Positions 1 to 8,200 of a stretch of 47,894 nucleotides of DNA are shown one piece after another (the first letter of the stretch is position 1; the number at the start of each line of letters is the position of its first letter). The stretch is from Mesostigma viride (Eukaryota > Streptophyta > Mesostigmatophyceae > Mesostigmatales > Mesostigmataceae). The notes under the pieces are model-generated. The model was given only the letters and a program-made list of their open reading frames with translations, had not been told where the DNA came from and did not search any database. The DNA lies in contig RPFO01000406.1 in the NCBI GenBank assembly GCA_009746045.1, forward strand, positions 763,501 to 811,394, written 5' to 3'. The translations under genes and the position numbers were made by a program.

Positions 1-846
1 GGGTAGAGGGCCTATCGCCACAAAGGTTTCAATGCCGGGAAATCCCAGCCTCGGGGGTGGGGCTGGTGATGGGTCCTGGGCTTGTGAGAGACGGTCCGGG
101 GGCGTAAGGCCTAATGAGCAGCCGCTGGAAACCGCCCCCCTAACGGGGGGAACGACATGGGTGCCGCCCTGCGTCCGGCGTCCGCTGGGAAACCGTAGCG
201 GCCACACGGGGGCGGCAGTACAGCCGTGGCAGCGTGCAAGAGGGGGGCCATGGGCGGAAAGAAACTCGGCACCAAGGTTGGCGACAGCCTAGTGGTGGCC
301 AGGAAGGAGGTGTGGGGGCAACACCTTCTTGTGTTCGAGTATGCTGGGCCCCCAGCATGGTGCTACAATAACCAACTTGATAATGATGTGCACTGAGTTT
401 GAAGGTGTGGTATAGGCTGTCCGTATAAAGCCTAGCACACAAAAATGTAAAATAAATGTTTCTCTTGGTGGGAACGAACTCCAATGGACCAAAAAACAAG
501 AAATGTATTTGCTGAGCTTCGCTCATTTTATATATGACGCGTGGACGGGCTCAAAGGGGACCGACCTGCCGTAGGTAGCGTAAGACTAGCGCTTGTCACG
601 AGGGTACTGCACCGGCCGGCCCTTTTTGTGCCGAGGCTCAGTGTGGTTCCGGAGTGCAGGCCTAGGTAGCTTCTAACGTACGTCACTAGACCTTGTTACC
701 TGCGCCAGCCGCCAGGCGTGGCGCAACTGTGATTGGCAGTCAGTACACCTTGTACCTGCGCCAGCCGGCAGGCCTGCGTGGCGCAATGTGAATGATAGTC
801 AGTACTTAGAGTGGTGTAGGGGACGTAGGGAGGCCTCTTTTCAGCT
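1..846. repeat. Left arm of a large inverted repeat
   Basis: This stretch is the near-exact reverse complement of 1028-1874. Left position i pairs with about 1875-i along the whole arm, with only scattered substitutions and small indels. The window starts inside the arm, so its outer edge is unknown. ORFs of about 128 aa on both arms are mirror images of each other and show no protein family, so I treat the arm as non-coding. Confidence 0.9.
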
Positions 847-942
847 CGTCCACGCGTCATATATAAAATGAGCGAAGCTCAGCAAATACATTTCTTGTTT
901 TTTGGTCCATTGGAGTTCCTTCCCACCAAGAGAAACATTTAT
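455..942. repeat. Nested inverted repeat, TIR-like, in the left arm and loop
   Basis: Positions 455-548 are repeated in inverted orientation at 848-942 and in direct orientation relative to the latter at about 1328-1425. The shared segment holds an ATATATGACGCGTGGACG-type end. It looks like a small element with about 95-bp terminal inverted repeats whose third copy comes from the large palindrome. No ORF or transposase is visible. Confidence 0.7.
691..808. repeat. Two tandem units of about 58-60 bp
   Basis: Units 691-748 and 749-808 share TACCTGCGCCAGCCG, then GCGTGGCGCAA, then AGTCAGTAC, with a few substitutions and a 5-bp indel. The pair is mirrored in the right arm at about 1067-1184. Confidence 0.75.
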
Positions 943-1027
943 TACCAGGGGATAACACCATGATGGGGGCCCAGCATACTCGAACACAAGGTGTTGCCCC
1001 TCTTAGCAGCGTGGGTGGGTGGGTGGG

Positions 1028-1874
1028 AGCTGAAAAAAGGCCTCCCTACGTCCCCTACACCACTCTAAGTACTGACTATCATTCACATTGCGCCACGCAG
1101 GCCTGCCGGCTGGCGCAGGTACAAGGTGTACTGACTGCCAATCACAGTTGCGCCACGCCTGGCGGCTGGCGCAGGTAACAAGGTCTAGTGACGTACGTTA
1201 GAAGCTACCTAGGCCTGCACTCCGGAACCACACTGAGCCTCGGCACAAAAAGGGCCGGCCGGTGCAGTACCCTCGTGACAAGCGCTAGTCTTACGCTACC
1301 TACGGCAGGTCGGTCCCCTTTGAGCCCGTCCACGCGTCACATATAAAATGAGCGAAGCTCAGCAAATACATTTCTTGTTTTTTGGTCCATTGGAGATCCT
1401 TCCCACCAAGAGAAACATTTATTTTACATTTTTGTGTGCTAGGCTTTATACGGACAGCCTATACCACACCTTCAAACTCAGTGCACATCATTATCAAGTT
1501 GGTTATTGTAGCACCATGCTGGGGGGCCAGCATATACTCAAACACAAGAAGGTGTTGCCCCCACACCTCCTTCCTGGCCACCAAGGCTGTCGCCAACCTT
1601 GGTGCCGAGTTTCTTTCCGCCCATGGCCCCCCTCTTGCACGCTGCCACGGCTGTACTGCCGCCCCCGTGTGGCCGCTACGGTTTCCCAGCGGACGCCGGA
1701 CGCAGGGCGGCACCCATGTCGTTCCCCCCGTTAGGGGGGCGGTTTCCAGCGGCTGCTCATTAGGCCTTACGCCCCCGGACCGTCTCTCACAAGCCCAGGA
1801 CCCATCACCAGCCCCACCCCCGAGGCTGGGATTTCCCGGCATTGAAACCTTTGTGGCGATAGGCCCTCTACCCT
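1028..1874. repeat. Right arm of the large inverted repeat
   Basis: Reverse complement of 1-846, separated from it by a loop of about 180 bp (847-1027). It ends at 1874 only because its partner reaches the window edge. The Copia-like coding remnant begins roughly 280 bp further right, so the repeat probably sits in or beside that element. Confidence 0.9.
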
Positions 1875-2150
1875 ACCAAGGCCTTGGCTTGGAAACTGCT
1901 TAGCCAAGGCCCTGACCAGGGCTTGTGTTGTTGTAGGAAATTTTTTATGGCATAGATATGCCCCCCTGGCTGAACCGAACTCTTTATTGCTTTTCCTATA
2001 ATGCATCATACAGGATAAAAACAAAAAAGGCGGTAAAACAGCCAGAATTGCAGCCTCGCCAGGCGAGCATTCTTTGCTGAAAAAAACTGGGCAATGATGA
2101 AGAGCGCGCTCCTCCCACCAAGATTTGCTCCACTCCCAAATCTGTCCTAA

Positions 2151-2931
2151 CCCAAACAAACCACCCTGAGTTCAAGGGTACTGGTGAGTGCACTGCTGAG
2201 GAGCTTTATACCCCTGGCATGTTGCATGACACTTGGAGGCTGCTGCTGTGTGTATTTCTATAGGCCTTCTCAACAAGGGCTTGGACTATGGCTCAGTGGT
2301 ATAGTAGACTTCAAGAGGGCATTTCTGATCGAGGGGGATGCAGATGTGGCACAGGAAAAGACTTGGGAGGGCAAGACGCCTTTCTATGTCAGGGTGCCTG
2401 CTGTATGGAAAAGGGACATTCACACTGAGTTCCTGAAAATCCTCAAGGGCCTGGAGGGTCTGAGGTCAAGTCCAATCATCTGGAGGGAGACACTCAACCG
2501 TTTCCTGGAAGGAGCACTGCAACTTGAAGGTTTCTCCTGTAGACCCCTGTTTGTTTCTGGGGCAATGGGAAGGCCTACCAGTGTATGCTTCGCTGCACGG
2601 GGATGACCTGCACCTGCTGGCTCCTACGTCGTGGCTTAAGCAGTTGATCTCCATCATCAAGTCCAAGTTTTCTCTGGGTAGGGCCGAGCAATGGCAGGTG
2701 GAGAATGAGCCTCTACTGTTTGTGGGCATGGAGGCCACACTGGTGAAGAAGGGGGGAGAATGGCGTATGCTGCTGGTGGGGGGCAATGATTCATCAAGAA
2801 ACCCTCATTGGCAAGCTTCCTCCATGCAGTCATCACACAGGCACTGTGTCCTATGGTCAGGGGCATGGTTGCTTGGGTGGCAGGTATTTCCAGGCCAGAC
2901 GTACCTTATGGTCATAGCCAGGTTGCCTGAT
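2151..2931 (+). pseudogene. Copia-like reverse transcriptase remnant, 5' part
   Basis: Frameshifted + strand coding remnant. In order it shows a segment like KGTGECTAEELYTPG, then DFKRAFL with EGD (the Copia VDVKTAFLxG region), then VPAVWK, a GLEGL segment, a C-R-P-L-F stretch, LHGDDLHLLAP where the YVDD catalytic box should be, and an ISRPD segment. The same blocks in the same order occur in the - strand element at 7557-8600, so the two are divergent members of one family. The active-site box reads HGDD in both. The frame changes at least twice and has stops, so it is dead. It is cut at 2931 by a LINE. After that LINE and the hAT are removed, the coding continues at 15013. Confidence 0.8.
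2923..2931. repeat. Target-site duplication, left copy, of the LINE fragment
   Basis: TTGCCTGAT here and again at 3730-3738 flanks the truncated LINE exactly, marking its insertion into the Copia-like element. Confidence 0.85.
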
Positions 2932-2950
2932 TAATTTAAATTAAATTATA

Positions 2951-2975
2951 ACATGCCTCCGTGGGGAGGTCATGT
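2951..2975 (-). other. LINE 3'-terminal stem-loop, copy 1
   Basis: In element sense the copy pairs ACATG with CATGT and CCTCC with GGAGG around loop CCAC, leaving one bulged A. It lies just before the A/T-rich tail. It is equivalent to the hairpins at 5058-5082, 19099-19123, 30707-30731 and 33921-33945. Confidence 0.75.
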
Positions 2976-3037
2976 AGCACATATTTCATGATGGATGGGG
3001 TGGAGGAAGCCGCGTGATCGAACTATTCTAACTCTAT

Positions 3038-3724
3038 CTAGAAAATCCTAACTGCACTATACTCATCAAAACGCCTCCTCCGCTTGGGGGGAGGTGGCTT
3101 GCCCACAGGGTCGGGCGTGTGCGCCTTGACAATCTTCTTCCACCGCGTCTTGTCCTGCATGGCAGTCCAAAGACGGGAGAGAGAGTGGATGCGGTGCTCA
3201 AACTGGGCTGGGACCACGAGGTCGTCCAGCAGCATCTGAACGTAGTTGGTGACAGGTTTCCCTACCCTTTTGGGAATGTCCTTGGGGCCAGGCCAGGTCA
3301 GAATGTGCCGCCCTGGCTGTCCAAGCCGCTGGGGGCCGGCCAGACCAAGGATGGTGTCGACCTGGCTGGTGCGGGCAAGGTGTCCTACAAATGCTATCCT
3401 ACGCTGTCTAATCTCGTCCGAAACACGAGGCATGCCATGATACAGAGACTCTGATGACGGACGCTCGGAAAAACCTACATTAAGGACCTGCCGGAGCATC
3501 CTGTAAACTGTGCCGTCGAGCCGAGCTGCCAGTTTGGGGGGGAGGGTCCACGCCTCGGCGCCATACGTGAGCACCGTGAGGACGAGGACCTTGAAGAGCA
3601 TGCGCTTGCGGTGCCCGTTCAGGCCCTTCGAGCGCCAGTAGGGTGTGAGCGAACGGAGCTTGGCCCAGGCAAGGCCGATGCGGGTGTCCACATCGTCGGC
3701 GGTGTCAGGAAGCCAGCTCCCCAA
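3038..3724 (-). pseudogene. LINE ORF2 C-terminal region (fragment)
   Basis: An open frame of 228 aa corresponds to the part of ORF2 after the RT domain. It starts at GSWLPDTADDVDTRIGLAWA and contains YGAEAW, LRQ, and an RRIAFVGHLAR block, the array seen C-terminal to RT in many L1/CR1-type ORF2 proteins. It ends in a Lys/Arg/Pro-rich tail. There is no endonuclease or RT because of the 5' truncation. The frame is intact over this stretch, so the fragment is not very old. Confidence 0.85.
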
Positions 3725-3738
3725 CAGCTTTGCCTGAT

Positions 3739-3746
3739 GACATGCT
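3739..3746. repeat. 8-bp TSD of the hAT element, left copy
   Basis: GACATGCT occurs here and at 15013-15020, immediately outside the terminal inverted repeats. Eight base pairs is the hAT-specific length. Confidence 0.88.
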
Positions 3747-3764
3747 CAATGTATCTGCTAACGG

Positions 3765-3925
3765 GCCGCGCGCGCCGGCCACATGTGGCCGCCGGCCGCC
3801 GGATTTTGGGGCCCGCGGTCACACGTGGCCGCCGCATTTCGGTGGCCGCGGTCACATGTGGCCGCGGGATTTCGGTGGCCGCGGCCTGACAAGTCTTGTG
3901 ACCGTGGTCACTTCTGGCTGCGGTT
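3765..3925. repeat. GC-rich subterminal repeats of the hAT element (left)
   Basis: A motif around GGCCGCGGTCACATGTGG, followed by GATTTyGG, is repeated several times, with perfect palindromes such as GGCCACATGTGGCC. The matching array on the right end is at about 14905-14990. Such subterminal repeats usually serve as transposase binding sites in hAT elements. Confidence 0.7.
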
Positions 3926-4126
3926 TGCGCTCAATTGTTAGTGTGCCCATTGGCCGGTCAGTTGTGACTTCGAGGGTTGTGCTGAAATTGTCAGAACCAA
4001 AATCCCCGAGTACAGAGGGTTGACTGAACAAAATTCAGCCTGCCTTGGTTTATTGCTGAAATCAGATATTTTCTAGTTACTAGTATCCGCGTTCCAAGGA
4101 CTGCCTACTAATAGATTGGTGCCGAT

Positions 4127-4131
4127 GTTGC
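4127..4131. repeat. 5-bp TSD GTTGC of the nested LTR element, left copy
   Basis: GTTGC at 4127-4131 and at 13761-13765 flanks the two 484-bp LTRs exactly. Confidence 0.85.
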
Positions 4132-4615
4132 AGTTAGAATATGAGTGAACCGACTTGGTATATTGCTTGAGAGCACTGTGAGCAATGAGCAATGAATTGC
4201 TTGGTTCATTAGAAAATAGGTTTACCCTTTATCAACGTTCCTCTCACTGGCTGCGCCGCCAGTGACCGTTGGGTGCAGGCATGGCCCGAGGCCGCACGAT
4301 GACAGGTATAGCAGTCTAGTCACTGCATCGTGTGATCACAGATCAATGCACGATGCAGTACGGTCCCTATCTATAGGATACTCTAGTACCGTCCAATGAC
4401 AGGACACTACGTATACTGGGTACTGACATCTGTCACGTACCCCAGTACCCAAAGTACCTATCTAGGGAAACGTATGCGACTCGACTAGCATTCCTATCTG
4501 CATAGCCCACGTGGTATTTATATTCACATACCAACGTAGGTTTACAAGGCTTATTCATACGTTGTATTCACAATGCCTTTGAGACTTAGTCTACAGCAAA
4601 GCATGGAGACTAACT
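4132..4615 (-). repeat. 3' LTR of the gag-IN-PR-RT-RH element
   Basis: 484 bp, matching 13277-13760 along its full length with scattered small differences. Ends are AGTTAG...CTAACT. No long polypurine tract abuts its inner edge; a GTTGGGGGTGC run lies about 50 bp inside. Confidence 0.88.
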
Positions 4616-5024
4616 CCAGTATTGTTTTATTATTTATTTCTTAATGCAGGTCTGCACCCCCAACATTATTGTTATTGTTTTTAAGTTGATTAGGGGTACA
4701 AAAGAGACATGGCTGGTTGAGCCAGATTGGTTACAGCTGCATGGCTGTTCTGGCCAGGTGTTATATTGCACATTAAATAAGGTGTACACAGCTGGCTGGT
4801 TTGGCCAGTTATTGGAGCACACATTAAGTAAGTGTATACAAAGCTTGTGCCCTCAAGCTTCAAATGGATAGAAATCTGACCTAGTCAGCACTCACACCCC
4901 ACAGCAAATGTGTTGAATTTTATGGCGCCCAGCAGCTATCGCTGTGGTAGGGGGGTGTGGTGGTTGTGTACTGAGCTATGGCCAGTCATTTATTCAAACA
5001 CTGACTCTGATATCATAGGGGTTC
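4616..5024 (-). other. 3' untranslated stretch of the LTR element
   Basis: About 400 bp between the end of RNase H and the 3' LTR. In the restored element the RNase H frame reads on past the LINE insertion into this stretch and stops near 4993. The rest shows no coding potential. It contains short repeated TGGCTGGTT/GGCCAG motifs. Confidence 0.6.
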
Positions 5025-5057
5025 ATGTTCTGAAATTAATTAATTAATTAATTATCA

Positions 5058-5082
5058 ACATCACTCCGTTGGGAGTAGATGT
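5058..5082 (-). other. 3'-terminal stem-loop of copy A
   Basis: In element sense ACATC pairs with GATGT and ACTCC with GGAGT around loop CAAC, with one bulged T. Relative to the RT-bearing LINEs, the G-C pair (ACATG/CATGT) is replaced by C-G, a compensatory change that keeps the helix. Confidence 0.78.
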
Positions 5083-5479
5083 AGCACATAGCCCTGAGAA
5101 GGGGCATATGGCTTTTAATACATTCTAGGCTACTTCATGCAAGGGTGGGAATGTAAGCTACCCCTGCTCTAGGTGCACCAAGGCACCTGCACCCTCATGG
5201 TCTATCACGCTATGCCCGGGTAAGGGGGGAGCATGCCTGTGAGGGAGGAAGATCATCATGGCTATACAAGGGCTAGGGCATGGCTTCTCGACAGAGAGCA
5301 TCTCTCTGCATGGCATAGCATGGCTAAATTCTTAATGCAACATCCATGGGGGTCCCATTATAGGCATGGCTTGGCTAAATGCTAAAGGCAACATCCATGG
5401 GGGCCATTGTGGGCGCACATGCGCGTGGGCCACATGCTAGGCTAAGCCTTACTAATCTACACTACTGGTATGTATATTC

Positions 5480-6826
5480 CTAGTCTGAGGTGGCAGGAGG
5501 GGGCTGCCAGGGCTTGTGGTCAACGTGGATGACCGCCCCCCTCCAGTATACCGGCTTCCCCCTTGCGCTCTGCCGGAGCTGAAGGTAGGTCGGCCATAGC
5601 TCGCGTCGCCGTTGTTGCTGGGCCAGGGTCAAGTCGTCGTCCAGCGTGAAGCGAGTCTCCGAGAGCTTCTTGCGGCATTTAAGGAACGCCAGCTTGTCCG
5701 CCATGTACTTAAAGGTGAGGAGCACGGGTGCCGGGCCAGCCTTCCCCCGCGCGCGGGGGAGGCGGACAGCCGACATGTCCAGCTCACCAGTGAGTAACAT
5801 GGGGGCAAGAATGGCGCGCTTAAATGCCTCAAGAAGGCTCGTGGAGGTCTCACCTGCCGGCTGGTCGAAGTGCTTGACGATGACATTGTGGCTGCGCCGG
5901 GCGATGTCGGTTTCCTCGCGAAGGTCGAGGGCTTGTTGCTTGAGTTGTGCCGAGATGGTGGAGGTGGTGGAGGTGGTGTGCTGCTTAAGCAAGTCCGCCC
6001 AGGTGGAGGGAGCATCGCCGGCCGGGCCAGCAGGCACCGGCTGGGCGGCGATGTCCTTCACCGCCTGGGCGGTGAGGCCGGCGGTGTCATGCAAGCTCTC
6101 AAGGGCGTTGGCGGTGGCTTGAAGGCGTTGGTCGAGGTCGAGGAGCTGGGCTTTGATGTCGGCAGTGGAGGCGGAAATGGCAGTGGAGGTGGAGGCGGCG
6201 GCGGTGGAAATGTGAGGAAGTTCAGCAGCCAGCGTGCCACCCATTGCTGCGACGTCAGCAGCAAGGGGGGTCACGTGCTGCTGAAAGGCTTCCGTGAGGA
6301 TGGAACGGAGGGTGGAGGCGGAGATGGATGGAGCCCAGATCTCGCCGTCAGAGCGCTGGAGGAGGGAGTTGAGGATGGCGTGCTGGAGCTGGGGGCGGGG
6401 GCAGCCAAGCATGGCACCGTGGGCTTGCCAGCGGCTGCCGTTGCTGTGGAGGAGGCGGCCTTGGTCGTAGAGATGGATGCACAGGTCGTAAAGCGAGGCG
6501 TAGTCCCCGAAGAAGATGCAGTCCATAGCATCGTCAGGAGACATGTTGTTCCAGTCGTGATCATCGACCTTGAAAGGGTGGGGCCGAAAGCGCGGTTCCG
6601 AGGGGCGGGACCATCCTGTTTTGTCGGCTGGGCGGGTGCGTTTCGGGTCAGGCGATGCCGATGGCGAGGCATTAAGCCCGGGAGGTTGCTGGGCGACCAC
6701 CAGTGCACGACTAGTGTCACCGCTGCCTGCCGGACCTGATGGCGAAGCTGCAGCCGCAGCTGCCGCATTTTCATGGGCGAGCGCATCCGCCAAACTGCGT
6801 TGCGTCAAAGGACGTTTTCTCGTCAT
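5480..6826 (-). CDS. L1-type ORF1 protein (RNA-binding), intact
   Basis: 448 aa. The N-terminal third is Ala/Pro-rich and low in complexity. Residues of about 190-290 form an Ala/Thr/Ser-rich helical stretch with heptad-like spacing, a candidate trimerising coiled coil. The C-terminal part has an RRM-like block (PVLLTFKYMADKLAFLKCRK) followed by LDDDLTLAQQQRRRELWP and a basic, aromatic tail, the layout of L1 ORF1p RRM plus CTD. In L1 elements this protein coats the RNA and acts as a nucleic-acid chaperone. The frame is completely open, unlike nearly everything else in the window. GC-rich codons differ from the A/T-richer LTR element it sits in. The large + strand ORF at 5870-6739 is its shadow. 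Confidence 0.82.
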   Translation of the reverse strand: MTRKRPLTQRSLADALAHENAAAAAAASPSGPAGSGDTSRALVVAQQPPGLNASPSASPDPKRTRPADKTGWSRPSEPRFRPHPFKVDDHDWNNMSPDDAMDCIFFGDYASLYDLCIHLYDQGRLLHSNGSRWQAHGAMLGCPRPQLQHAILNSLLQRSDGEIWAPSISASTLRSILTEAFQQHVTPLAADVAAMGGTLAAELPHISTAAASTSTAISASTADIKAQLLDLDQRLQATANALESLHDTAGLTAQAVKDIAAQPVPAGPAGDAPSTWADLLKQHTTSTTSTISAQLKQQALDLREETDIARRSHNVIVKHFDQPAGETSTSLLEAFKRAILAPMLLTGELDMSAVRLPRARGKAGPAPVLLTFKYMADKLAFLKCRKKLSETRFTLDDDLTLAQQQRRRELWPTYLQLRQSARGKPVYWRGAVIHVDHKPWQPPPATSD

Positions 6827-7010
6827 ATATTGCGTTTTAGATTCGGAAAATTATATCAGCATGTGCGTCTTAGAAAGACGAAGCGATAGTGATATTCACA
6901 GCTGAATTTGGGGCTCAAACGTGAAAGTTATGAGCTCCGCCGTCAGCCATGGCTACCTCGTGGCTCGTGGCTCATTTCTCATGATCTCCATCAAGGAATA
7001 TGTTCTGAAA

Positions 7011-7550
7011 GAGGAGCTGGTATTGTTGGCCAGCAGCATCCCGCAGCTTCGTTAGAGCGTCTGCTGGGTTGTCCTCATCATCCACATGAGTCCAGCTGGA
7101 AAAGTAGGTTGCCTCCTGTTTGAGGATCACCCAATCCAGGTCAGTGTGGACAGCAGCACAAACAGATTTCTTGGTTAGAAAACTGATCACAGATTGCTGT
7201 CAGTATAGAGATGTGAGATGACATTGCATGTGCTGCCTGCCTGGGTTTGTAGCCAGGTGAGCATGTGCTGCAGGGAACGAGCATGCAATGCAGCAGACAC
7301 CACAGCACGACATTCAGCTGAGTTGCTGCTGCCAGGTTTTCTGCGGTGTAGCCTGCTGTACCAGGAAGTGAGGGACATGTAATCTGACCTGTTGGTGAGA
7401 AAAAACAGCCCTGATTCCCGTGCCCCCATCTGATTGATTGTTCTGCTCTCCATGGAGCTGTCCATGACACTGTGGATGTGGATGTCTTCCATCAGATTCA
7501 GGCCATGGAGGATGAGGGGGGGCAGTCATGGATCAACTTCCTGATGTGAC
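7011..7550 (-). pseudogene. RNase H of the LTR element
   Basis: Frameshifted Copia-type RNase H. It shows SVMDSSMESR, then a FFLTNRSDYMSLTSWYSRLHRR segment, SNSAECRAVVSAALHAR (the catalytic Glu region), a TDSN box, and near the end DEDNPADALTKL, the usual Copia RNase H terminus. The homologous + strand copy is at 15013-15579. The ORF1-only element inserted near the C-terminus. Before insertion the frame read ...LLFQNMNPYDIRVSV and then stopped; afterwards it reads into LINE sequence and ends as QNIFLDGDHEK. Confidence 0.8.
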
Positions 7551-7556
7551 TGCATT

Positions 7557-8200
7557 TTATTTGACTAGAACATCATGGGTGACCCTGCTGATGACAGCTA
7601 AGGGAGCCCCACAGATGGCTGACCACCACCCCAGTTTGCCCTGAACAGTGGCACACATGTGTAAGGGGAGGCAGGTGTGATGCAGCAGATCTAGACAATC
7701 TTGATATATTCTGCAGGAGGAGAGAGAGAGCAGACCCATTGATCTGGCTGCCTGTGCAGCTGCAACATGATGCCACAGAACTGGATGGGGGTTGTGCTCA
7801 ATTCCACCTGTTTGCCAATCTCATATGATTCCTGGACCTGCTGAATAAAGGTTTCCACCTCAGCTCTAGGCCCACAAATGAGTTGGTCATCTCCATGCCA
7901 CACAAAGAACAGCAGTCCAGAGGGGGTGGGTACAACAAAAAAGCATGGGTCCAGGTCATCATACGTGGCCTTGAGCTTTTTGAATACTTCCTCTGCTGAG
8001 TCTCTGAAAATTTTTGGGGCACTGACAAGCCCTTCCACCCCAATGTTGATGATAAGGTGGGGCTCATCAATGTAAGGTTTCCACACAGCTGGGGTGTCTA
8101 CCACGTACACCTTCCCTTTCCACACAGATTCAGCCTTTTCTGGGTCCCCCCTGAGGAAGGCCCTTTTCAGTGGCTTTGCAGACATAGTCTTGGCCTGCAT
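7557..8200 (-). pseudogene. Copia-like reverse transcriptase with HGDD box
   Basis: Contains KRAFLRGD (palm motif A region), DTPAVWK, a GVEGLVSAPKIF block that corresponds to the Copia YGLKQAPR region, DLDPCFF, and FFVWHGDDQLICGP as motif C. The two catalytic Asp are present, but the position normally held by Tyr is His. The related + strand copy (2151-2931) reads LHGDD, so this is ancestral to the family and not damage. PPAEYIKIV then leads to a stop and the frame continues shifted toward a WWSAICGAP segment. N-terminal RT sequence is in the ORF ending at 8130. Confidence 0.82.

Larger units (their letters stand above)
2932..3729 (-). mobile_element. 5'-truncated LINE (3' end only)
   Basis: About 0.8 kb of LINE 3' end on the - strand, with 9-bp TSDs TTGCCTGAT. 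In element orientation it runs from the middle of the ORF2 C-terminal region through a short 3' UTR to an AATTT-type tail at 2932-2948. It matches the 3' ends of the LINEs at 19075-29038 and 17187-33966. Truncation at the 5' side is the usual product of incomplete target-primed reverse transcription. Confidence 0.88.
5036..6999 (-). mobile_element. ORF1-only L1-like element, copy A (full length)
   Basis: A 1.96-kb element with an 11-bp TSD ATGTTCTGAAA (5025-5035 and 7000-7010). In element sense it has a 5' UTR beginning with GAGCCACGA repeats, one intact ORF1 (5480-6826), a 440-bp 3' UTR, a conserved stem-loop and an AATT-repeat tail at 5036-5054. There is no ORF2. Copy B at 30644-32628 has the same extent, so this is the true element structure and not a truncation. 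Its 3' end matches the RT-bearing LINEs in sequence and structure, suggesting it uses their reverse transcriptase. Confidence 0.85.

Noticed and set aside
140-526. ORF of 128 aa, and its mirror at 1348-1734
   Set aside because: They are the same sequence in the two arms of an inverted repeat, show no domain, and overlap several other equally long frames.
5870-6739. Gly-rich + strand ORF of 289 aa, and its counterpart at 31520-32260
   Set aside because: Antisense shadow of the L1-type ORF1; its Gly/Val richness follows from GC-rich third positions on the other strand.
6985-7002. Match of about 17 bp between the 5' edge of copy A and the LINE 3' UTR
   Set aside because: Short, partly within the TSD, and not seen at copy B; chance or a local priming artefact cannot be separated.
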